This document shows positions 1 to 5,040 of a DNA stretch of 8,746 nt, in pieces. Every line of letters starts with the position of its first letter. Positions within the stretch are counted from its first letter, which is position 1. The notes below the pieces were generated by a model. It had not been told where the DNA came from. It was given only the letters and a program-made list of their open reading frames with translations, and searched no databases. The position numbers and the translations under genes were made by a program. The DNA is from Candidatus Stahliibacteriota bacterium (GTDB taxonomy: Bacteria > Hydrothermota > Tepidihabitantia > B3-TA06), in the NCBI GenBank assembly GCA_030592225.1, contig JAUVJT010000084.1, positions 1-8,746 of the forward strand, written 5' to 3'.

Positions 1-999
1 GATTTCATCGGCGTGGGCCAACTGAATCTCAGGGTCAACCTCCGGGTGGGCCGACCTTATGACATTCTCTACCCGGTCAAAACACGCCGGATCGACGGCC
101 ACCGGATCACGCGATGCCAGGATACCCACATCGGCGCACATGGGTTCCATCACCTGGCCCCAGCAGTCGCACTCCTTGGTGACGTTGATAAGGAAGTTGG
201 TGTAGAACCCTTCCTTGCCCTGGAGCGTGGCCAGCGCGTACTCCGCCATCTTTTTTGAAGCGGAATCGGCGGCCTCATCCCAGTTGATGCGCACCGCCTT
301 GACCGGGCACACCCCGATGCATCCGGCGCAACCGGTGCATTTCGACTCGACGATGACGAAAGCGTCTCCCCTGGTCTCGATGGCATCCGCAGGGCATTGC
401 CTCTGACAATCTCCGCAGTTAATACACTTTTCGGCATCGATCCACGGTTTGGTAAGGGAGTGCATCTCGAGCTTGCCTGCGCGCGCCGCAGTGCCCATGG
501 AGAAGTTCTTGATACTGGCGCCGAACCCGGACAGCATGTGTCCCTTGAAGTGCGAGAACCCCAGCAGCGCCGGAATCTCGGCAATCAGCGCACCCAGCCT
601 GGCTTTCTTGATGAGTTGACCGTTCACAGGTACCTCGATAAAATCCTCGCCCCGCATCCCGTCTATGATGAGGATCGGCGCGCCTATCTTATCAGCGCTG
701 AACCCGTGCCGGTGGGCAAGATTGAGGTGATCGATCGCGTTCCCCCGCTGACCGTAGTACAGTGTGCTGGTCTCAAACAGGAACGGGCGAGCGCCTTTTT
801 GCTTGAGGAACTCCACCGCCACCCGTGAGTAATCGGCAGGTATAAAGGTCTTGTTCCCCTTTTCCCCGAAGTGTACTTTTATGCCGCACAGCTTTTTGTT
901 GGAAAAATCGCCGTCCACCAGTTTTGCAAGGAGCCTGGGCAAACCGGCGAGTAACGTCTGCTGATTCTTACCGGGAAGAAAGAATACCTTTGATGCCAT
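1..999 (-). CDS. DUF362 domain protein with two 4Fe-4S clusters (C-terminus cut by window edge)
   Basis: The open frame runs from an ATG at 999 to the window edge (333 codons, no stop). The start MASKVFFLPGK suits the family, and a TTGACA/TATTAT promoter abuts it. Residues about 35-170 form the DUF362 core (KVHFGEKGN near 41-49, FSHFKGH near 148-154). Two ferredoxin-type motifs follow: C192, C195, C198, C202-Pro and C221, C224, C227, C231-Pro, which should each bind a [4Fe-4S] cluster. A further Cys-rich stretch (CDCW, 277-280) precedes GILASRDPVAVDPA (292-305), a hallmark of the family. By family knowledge this is a cytoplasmic iron-sulfur protein of unproven function, common in anaerobes; some relatives have been linked to electron transfer or assembly roles. 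There is no signal peptide. The gene is divergent from the decayed TPR gene, and its promoter lies inside that remnant. The family call is firm; the function is unknown. Confidence 0.9.
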   Translation of the reverse strand, partial: MASKVFFLPGKNQQTLLAGLPRLLAKLVDGDFSNKKLCGIKVHFGEKGNKTFIPADYSRVAVEFLKQKGARPFLFETSTLYYGQRGNAIDHLNLAHRHGFSADKIGAPILIIDGMRGEDFIEVPVNGQLIKKARLGALIAEIPALLGFSHFKGHMLSGFGASIKNFSMGTAARAGKLEMHSLTKPWIDAEKCINCGDCQRQCPADAIETRGDAFVIVESKCTGCAGCIGVCPVKAVRINWDEAADSASKKMAEYALATLQGKEGFYTNFLINVTKECDCWGQVMEPMCADVGILASRDPVAVDPACFDRVENVIRSAHPEVDPEIQLAHADEI

Positions 1000-1540
1000 C
1001 GGCGTATAATAAGGACGCGGTGCCGTCTGTCAAGGTAGCGCTTGAAAATCAGCAGCGCCTGGCCGTGGTGCTTGTCAGAGAAACCGCCTATAAATACGCA
1101 CTCGGTGACTATAATAAGGCTCTTGAACTGGAGGAACGCACCCTGAGTATGGCGCAGAACCTGGGAACCCGTAAGAGCAAAGCGTTGGCTTTACTCATAA
1201 TCGGGCTTATCAAAAGGCATCAAAAGAAACCCCTCGAGGGTCTGGAGGCGACCCGCAAGCCGCCTTTTTCCTTTCCAGCAAGGCGATAAGAAAATTTGAT
1301 GAGAAGGATACCTTCGACCTGAAGACCTTCTTTATACATTTTCAAGTCCTCAATGCCCTGGGGAAACAACGGGAAGCATCCGAGATTATCAGAACGCTGC
1401 ATTCACGAATAGTGCAGAAAGCCGAAACCATCCAGGAGCCTGGTCTGGTAAAAAGCTATCTACAGAACGTCGAGCTCAACAGAAAAATAATCCAGGAGTG
1501 GGAACGCCTTCACCCAACCGGAGATAAAACCAACAGGTAA
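993..1540 (+). pseudogene. Decayed C-terminal fragment of a TPR-repeat protein, frameshifted
   Basis: Two plus-strand frames read as one TPR protein when joined. The first, from about 993 to 1259, gives TPR-like helices such as ALGDYNKALELEERTLSMA and a segment ending in EGLEATRK; it stops at 1289 after nonsense sequence. The second, from about 1262 to the TAA at 1538-1540, continues as AAFFLSSKAIRKF and ends with SYLQNVELNRKIIQEWERL. That tail resembles the C-terminal end of large TPR regulators that often carry kinase or AAA ATPase domains. Loss of one base near 1260 would explain the break. The frame starts at an ATG overlapping the divergent DUF362 start by seven bases, with no Shine-Dalgarno or promoter seen, and the N-terminal domains of such regulators are missing. 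I infer a deletion plus a frameshift. A sequencing error could explain the frameshift but not the missing front. Confidence 0.65.
1006..1033 (-). promoter_or_regulatory. Promoter of the DUF362 gene, leaderless type
   Basis: On the minus strand, TTGACA (1033-1028) is followed after 16 bases by TATTAT (1011-1006). Six bases separate the -10 box from the ATG at 999, so transcription should begin on or next to the start codon. No Shine-Dalgarno sequence could fit. The spacing matches that of the proS promoter in this window. Confidence 0.6.
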
Positions 1541-1555
1541 TCCTGCGATTCTCGC

Positions 1556-1647
1556 TGTCGTATTGCAAACCAGCTAACTATATCCGCGTAACCCCTTGCG
1601 ATTCGGAGGAGGTGGATTCTTGTTGTCGTATTGCAAGCCGGCTAACC
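1556..1647. repeat. Imperfect direct repeat in the spacer between the TPR remnant and yjbQ
   Basis: Two 23-base copies, 1556-1578 and 1625-1647, differ at only two bases and share TGTCGTATTGCAA and GCTAAC. Each is preceded by a related GCGATTC block (about 1544 and 1598), so the duplicated unit is nearer 40-50 bases with an insertion in the second copy. The second copy contains GCCGGCTAA, which recurs at 4763-4771. The 1541-1698 spacer holds no convincing gene, and I found no good terminator hairpin for either flanking unit. It may be a dispersed intergenic element or the remains of a local duplication. Confidence 0.55.
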
Positions 1648-1698
1648 CCAACGATACGTGCATCAACACCAACAGAGGGATAGCGGAGAAAGTGAATC

Positions 1699-2121
1699 TT
1701 AAGCCTCGCCCACCAGTTGAACGTGAAGTTTGCGGTTGCGGGGACGGTTATCGAAATCAATGAACACTACCTGCTGCCAGGTGCCGAGCACCAGTTCACC
1801 TTTGCTGAACGGAATGGCCATGGACGTACCAACCAGAGCGGAACGCAGGTGAGCAAATCCGTTGCCGTCTCCCCAGGCAGCATCGTGGTGATAGACCTTG
1901 TCCGCAGGCGCTATCCGCTCGAGAACCTCCTGCAGGTCGGCCAGCACCCCGGGTTCGTACTCTATGGTAGTGATGCCTCCGGTGGAGCCTGGCAGGATAA
2001 CACAGCAAATTCCTTCTCGCAGGCCGCTTGCCGAAAGGATGTTCCTGAGTTTGGTGGTGATGTCGTGGACGTCACAGAACCCCTTGGCGCTTAAGGTAAT
2101 TGAACCCGAAAAAACAGCCAA
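1699..2121 (-). CDS. yjbQ: YjbQ family protein (UPF0047), TTG start
   Basis: This 140-residue protein has the normal family length and carries the main YjbQ signatures: GSTGGITTIEYEPG (45-58), HHDAAWGDGNGFAHLRS (78-94) and GTWQQVVFIDFDNRPR (113-128). E. coli YjbQ shows weak thiamine-phosphate synthase activity and relatives are annotated as secondary thiamine-phosphate synthase; the true physiological role is not settled. The conserved His, Asp and Asn residues are present, so the fold should be functional. The start is inferred. The frame stays open upstream into the preceding gene, but family similarity begins at AVFSGSITLSAKG, and a TTG at 2121 gives exactly that N-terminus. It lies one base after the stop of the GGDEF gene, with a GGGCAGGG purine run a few bases upstream, which points to translational coupling in one operon. 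Confidence 0.9.
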   Translation of the reverse strand: MAVFSGSITLSAKGFCDVHDITTKLRNILSASGLREGICCVILPGSTGGITTIEYEPGVLADLQEVLERIAPADKVYHHDAAWGDGNGFAHLRSALVGTSMAIPFSKGELVLGTWQQVVFIDFDNRPRNRKLHVQLVGEA

Positions 2122-2122
2122 T

Positions 2123-4417
2123 TTAACCCTGCCCCAGCAGTTTTGCCGCCTGGGGGCTGAGTTCGCGATACCCCAACTCGAAAGCGCGCATGAAATCGGC
2201 TCGCGCCTTCTCATTCTTGCCCAGCGCCATAAGCGCCTCCCCTTTGTGATAGATGGCCGAGGCGTCGGTTGCATCATCGGCAAGAGCACGCTCCAGATGC
2301 CCCAGCGCCTTCTCGACCTCACCCAGGTAAAGAAGGGCTATTCCGAAATCCCTCCACTGCCATGCCGCAGTCTTGCCCTTCTTTTCGTCGCTCAAAGATT
2401 CATAGGCCTGTGCCGCTTCCCGGTAGCGACCAAGCTCAAACGTCGAGGAAGCAAGAACCTCCATCGCGGTAAGATTATGTCTATCTTTTTTAACTATATC
2501 GCTTGCCTTGTCAACGGCCTCCTCGAGCCGTCCCAGATAGCTGAGCGCCTCGGCATAGTAAAGAAGCGCCCCCTCATCGGAAAGACCCAGAACGTGAAGC
2601 TGTTGAAACTCCTCGGCAACCTTATCGTACTCACCGTGCTCGTGGTAAAAGAAAAGTTTGGTAAAAAGAATCCTGGCGTCGAGCGTCAGCGTCTGATTGG
2701 TTCCCTTGAAGCGCGCAATTTCAGCGCCCTTGCGTGCAATCTGCAGCGCGCGAGAACGCTCTAATCCCGCGGTTGAACTGTCGAGGAGCACCGCGCTGAA
2801 GGTTGCCTTGTCGCGTGAAGCAAAGTTGCGCTCAAGGTCTGCAATCCTGGCAGCAACGCCCTTGCGGGAAGAGGAGGCGGGCAGGAATCCCATGAACTCG
2901 CTCGAAATGGCGCTCACTACGTCGCCGGGAACCGAAATCTTCTCCAACTCGGCTGCCAGACTGCGGTACAACTCCTTGAGGGTGGATGAACCTCTTTGCT
3001 CTCGAATGCTCACCAGGTTATCAAAGAAAAAGAGAACGAGTATGAACCTCTCCCGTTCAAGACTTTCCCTGAGTCTTGCCTCGAAGATGGAGCGCGCGGC
3101 AAGCCCGCTTACCTTTTTGCGATCGCGCTTCCTGCGATCCCCTGATCCCCGTTTGCCTCGTTCGGAGGGCGGAACCCATTCAAGAAAGAATCCCGGAGCC
3201 GGAATAAACGTATCGCCTTCACGTCTCGCGGCAAAGGAAACCTGGGGATGACACATGATAATCTCTATCTCACCGAGGACTAAACGAGGATAGTGTCCAA
3301 TCACCTTGTTCTGCGAGCCGGGTTGTATTATGGGTTCTTTGCCTGTGAATTTTTGATTGTCGTAAACCCTGAACACGTCTCCCACATCAACTTCCATCTC
3401 GTTGCCAAGATCCAGGGTAATGATGCCGGTACGTTCGTCATAGTCTATTACCGTTCCACCCTCGGCCAGGATTCGCTCAAAGGCCATCACCCTATCGCGC
3501 CCCAGCTTCTTGGCCACGTACGTGGCGACATCGGCTCTCTCGTAGAGCTGATCCAGCTCACCCGGCAAGGATTCTTCCGCGCCCTTCAGAACAACAGCGC
3601 TGTCCGCCGTGGCACTACCGACACTTACCGTTACCTGAGGCAGGGAAATGGCTTTGAACTCAGGATTAAGGCGGCGGTAGTCTTCAAGTTCCTCGGCGGT
3701 GGGGATGTCCGCGCGACGCACGAATTCACAAAGCTGCCGGCCCAGAGACCGGGCCTCGCTCGCGGAAAGATAGGCAAGCAGGACGCCGAATTCCTCCCCG
3801 CCCAGACGAGCAAGCAGCGCCTCCCCTGACTCATTTTGAGAAAAGAAAGAACGTACCTGCCGGGCAAACGACCGCAGCACCTCATCTCCGAAACGATGAC
3901 CAAGGGTATCGTTAACCTCTTTGAAGTGGTCAAGATCGAGGTGGAAAAAGGAAAGCGAAGGACTTCTCGGTTTTCGCCCACTGGATTTCGAGCTCGGGGA
4001 TTTGGCCTCTGTCTTTATCCTGAGAGCCATCTCTGTCATTTGGTCCCTGAACGCCTCCTTTTTCAAAAAACCGGTAAGCCCATCCCTGTCGCGTTCTTCC
4101 TGCAGAAGGAGATTGTTCAAAAGCGAAGACAGCAATCCTGATACCCGCTCCGGGTCATATTGGGAATCGTCTTTGAACGAAAACGCCGCAACAAGCCTGC
4201 CGCCTGCCCCCTCGAGCTTCAACACGAGTTTGCCTTCGCACATCTTTTTGGAGGCATTGCCGACGGCCCGGCTCAGCGCTTCCATATCCACACCCCTATC
4301 GGCGGATATGGAACGCTCTTCATTAACGATAAAACATATTCCCGCTAACTTGCCACCTACACTACGAAGCACTCGATTGGTCTGGCTCCGGAACTCTTCA
4401 ATTGACCTGCTCATCAT
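2123..4417 (-). CDS. GGDEF diguanylate cyclase-like protein with FlgT_C-like region, degenerate second GGDEF and TPRs
   Basis: This 764-residue protein has no signal peptide or clear membrane span, so it is probably cytoplasmic. Residues 1-105 form an unassigned N-terminal region, possibly a small sensory fold. Residues 110-315 are a GGDEF domain: DGLTGFLKKEAF (112-123), HLDLDHFKEVND (159-170), active-site GGEEF (206-210) and the closing KKLGRDRVMAF. The metal-binding Asp161 and the GGEEF are intact, so c-di-GMP synthesis from two GTP is plausible. No RxxD inhibitory site lies five residues before GGEEF. Residues about 318-415 are beta-rich (ITLDLGNEMEVDVGDVFRVYD) and resemble the C-terminal domain of FlgT. 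A basic linker (418-436) leads to a second GGDEF-like domain (about 442-570) in which the signature is ISSEF (504-508), presumably inactive. TPRs fill about 582-750. The start is uncertain between tandem Met codons at 4417 and 4414; the promoter position favours the second. It is co-transcribed with yjbQ. Confidence 0.9.
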   Translation of the reverse strand: MMSRSIEEFRSQTNRVLRSVGGKLAGICFIVNEERSISADRGVDMEALSRAVGNASKKMCEGKLVLKLEGAGGRLVAAFSFKDDSQYDPERVSGLLSSLLNNLLLQEERDRDGLTGFLKKEAFRDQMTEMALRIKTEAKSPSSKSSGRKPRSPSLSFFHLDLDHFKEVNDTLGHRFGDEVLRSFARQVRSFFSQNESGEALLARLGGEEFGVLLAYLSASEARSLGRQLCEFVRRADIPTAEELEDYRRLNPEFKAISLPQVTVSVGSATADSAVVLKGAEESLPGELDQLYERADVATYVAKKLGRDRVMAFERILAEGGTVIDYDERTGIITLDLGNEMEVDVGDVFRVYDNQKFTGKEPIIQPGSQNKVIGHYPRLVLGEIEIIMCHPQVSFAARREGDTFIPAPGFFLEWVPPSERGKRGSGDRRKRDRKKVSGLAARSIFEARLRESLERERFILVLFFFDNLVSIREQRGSSTLKELYRSLAAELEKISVPGDVVSAISSEFMGFLPASSSRKGVAARIADLERNFASRDKATFSAVLLDSSTAGLERSRALQIARKGAEIARFKGTNQTLTLDARILFTKLFFYHEHGEYDKVAEEFQQLHVLGLSDEGALLYYAEALSYLGRLEEAVDKASDIVKKDRHNLTAMEVLASSTFELGRYREAAQAYESLSDEKKGKTAAWQWRDFGIALLYLGEVEKALGHLERALADDATDASAIYHKGEALMALGKNEKARADFMRAFELGYRELSPQAAKLLGQG

Positions 4418-4419
4418 GC

Positions 4420-4448
4420 AGTCTATTGCAACTTACGCAAAATGTCAA
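4420..4448 (-). promoter_or_regulatory. Promoter of the GGDEF-yjbQ operon, leaderless type
   Basis: On the minus strand, TTGACA (4448-4443) is followed after 17 bases by TAGACT (4425-4420), which keeps the key A2 and T6 of a -10 box. The tandem ATGs begin 2 and 5 bases downstream, so the predicted transcription start falls on the second ATG (4414). No Shine-Dalgarno is visible. The ferredoxin promoter points the other way, with 44 bases between the two -35 boxes. Confidence 0.55.
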
Positions 4449-4492
4449 GCAAACGAGAGTGAACGTATTCATATTAACTCCACGACCTGATA

Positions 4493-4520
4493 TTGACAAA
4501 GAGTACGCTCGCGATATAAT
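4493..4520 (+). promoter_or_regulatory. Consensus promoter of the ferredoxin gene
   Basis: TTGACA (4493-4498), a 16-base spacer and TATAAT (4515-4520): both boxes match the consensus fully. Transcription should start near 4527, giving a 5' leader of about 24 bases. Strong constitutive expression is expected, and no operator-like sequence is seen. Confidence 0.85.
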
Positions 4521-4536
4521 CCCACACATCATCATC

Positions 4537-4543
4537 AAGGAGG
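4537..4543 (+). promoter_or_regulatory. Shine-Dalgarno of the ferredoxin gene
   Basis: AAGGAGG lies seven bases before the ATG at 4551, a near-ideal ribosome binding site. It shows that this organism uses the Shine-Dalgarno mechanism for some genes, in contrast with the neighbouring genes that have no leader. Confidence 0.9.
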
Positions 4544-4550
4544 ATTATTA

Positions 4551-4736
4551 ATGAAGGTTAAAGTTGATGAGGAAGCCTGCATCGGTTGCGGCGTCTGTGC
4601 GGATATTTGTCCGCAGGTTTTCGAAATGAAAGACGATAAAGCGGTAGTCATCGCCGGCGCAAACTGTGATGAAGCCGGATGCTGCCAGGAAGGAGCTGAC
4701 TCCTGTCCTACCGAAGCGATTATTATCGAAGAGTAG
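4551..4736 (+). CDS. Single-cluster [4Fe-4S] ferredoxin
   Basis: A 61-residue acidic electron carrier of the type known from Thermotoga and Pyrococcus. The cluster ligands are C10, C13 and C16 in ACIGCGVCADIC, and C52 in DSCPTEAI. C20 is followed by Pro, as in family members where this cysteine forms a disulfide with one near residue 43; here C44 or C45 could be the partner. The protein has an additional C39 and the CC pair at 44-45, so it holds eight cysteines where four ligands and one disulfide would need six. There is room for only one cluster because the second Cys motif is not a CxxCxxC. It should pass electrons to or from oxidoreductases in the cytoplasm. The gene stands alone as one transcription unit with its own promoter, Shine-Dalgarno and terminator. 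Confidence 0.93.
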   Translation: MKVKVDEEACIGCGVCADICPQVFEMKDDKAVVIAGANCDEAGCCQEGADSCPTEAIIIEE

Positions 4737-4782
4737 TAGTCTACATCGCTTGAATGATAATTGCCGGCTAATAATTGCTTTA

Positions 4783-4810
4783 ACGGCAGTTACCGGACGG
4801 CAGTTATCAC
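4783..4810 (+). repeat. Tandem 14-base repeat after the ferredoxin gene
   Basis: Two adjoining 14-base units (4783-4796 and 4797-4810) share the first ten bases, ACGGCAGTTA, and match at 11 of 14 positions. Just upstream, ATAATTGC also occurs twice (about 4757 and 4771). This lies in the ferredoxin 3' untranslated region before the terminator. I see no function for it. Confidence 0.5.
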
Positions 4811-4830
4811 ATAAACTGCAGAAATCACAA

Positions 4831-4860
4831 AGCGGGGAGCTTTGCTCTCCGCTTTTCTTT
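4831..4860 (+). terminator. Intrinsic terminator of the ferredoxin gene
   Basis: AGCGGGGAGC (4831-4840) pairs with GCTCTCCGCT (4844-4853) across a TTT loop, giving ten pairs with one G-U, and is followed by TTTCTTT. It ends the ferredoxin transcript about 95 bases after the stop codon. Confidence 0.85.
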
Positions 4861-4871
4861 AATCTGCAGAC

Positions 4872-4898
4872 AAAAACCGCCCCCGGATGGGGGGCGGT
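4872..4898 (-). terminator. Intrinsic terminator on the minus strand
   Basis: Read on the minus strand, ACCGCCCCC (4898-4890) pairs perfectly with GGGGGCGGT (4884-4876) across a five-base loop, giving nine mostly G-C pairs followed by a run of T. It can end both the ligase transcript, whose gene stops at 5041, and the short transcript predicted from the promoter at 4957-4930. It stands back to back with the ferredoxin terminator. Confidence 0.85.
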
Positions 4899-4923
4899 AC
4901 AGGAGGTGTTTCTGAGGAGGGCT
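4872..4923 (-). ncRNA. Candidate small RNA of about 50 nt with two CCUCCU blocks
   Basis: A consensus promoter (4957-4930) predicts transcription from about 4923, and a strong intrinsic terminator ends it near 4872. No start codon with a usable ORF lies between. The predicted RNA has an apparently unpaired front containing CCCUCCUCAG and CACCUCCUGU, then the terminator hairpin. CCUCCU equals the core of the 16S rRNA anti-Shine-Dalgarno and could pair with AGGAGG-type ribosome binding sites, as the C-rich loops of some known bacterial sRNAs do. Promoter and terminator are directly visible; the RNA itself and any target are inferred. The promoter could instead be a chance match inside the 3' region of the ligase unit. 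Confidence 0.45.
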
Positions 4924-4929
4924 ATTTCT

Positions 4930-4957
4930 ATTATAGTCGCTAACCTATCCGTGTCAA
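4930..4957 (-). promoter_or_regulatory. Consensus promoter with no gene downstream except the candidate sRNA
   Basis: On the minus strand, TTGACA (4957-4952), a 16-base spacer and TATAAT (4935-4930): both boxes are perfect and the spacing equals that of the ferredoxin and proS promoters. It lies 83 bases beyond the end of the ligase gene and points into a terminator, so it does not drive any visible protein gene. Confidence 0.75.
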
Positions 4958-5040
4958 GCTGGAGACGAATCCGGCCCCTGGGTTTGCTTAATAACACAAG
5001 ACCGACCTACTCCCTGATGCAAAATGGGTGGGGTTACCAA

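Noticed and set aside
150..584. Minus-strand ORF inside the DUF362 gene
   Set aside because: It is the wrong frame. The in-frame reading gives clear 4Fe-4S motifs and continues from the ATG at 999 to the window edge.
1556..1647. CRISPR array or integron attC site
   Set aside because: There are only two imperfect copies with no series of spacers, no cas genes nearby, and the ends do not match the attC core sequences.
1578..1760. Small minus-strand ORF across the end of yjbQ
   Set aside because: It is an off-frame reading of the yjbQ C-terminus plus the repeat spacer, with no supporting start signal.
2122..2322. N-terminal extension of yjbQ up to an ATG at 2322
   Set aside because: The extra residues are a frame shadow of the TPR end of the GGDEF gene and have no counterpart in the YjbQ family. 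The TTG at 2121 fits better.
1898..2764. Long plus-strand ORF of 288 codons opposite the GGDEF gene
   Set aside because: It lies antisense to well-conserved YjbQ and GGDEF/TPR coding sequence, matches no family I recognise, and has no promoter or Shine-Dalgarno. It is a frame shadow.
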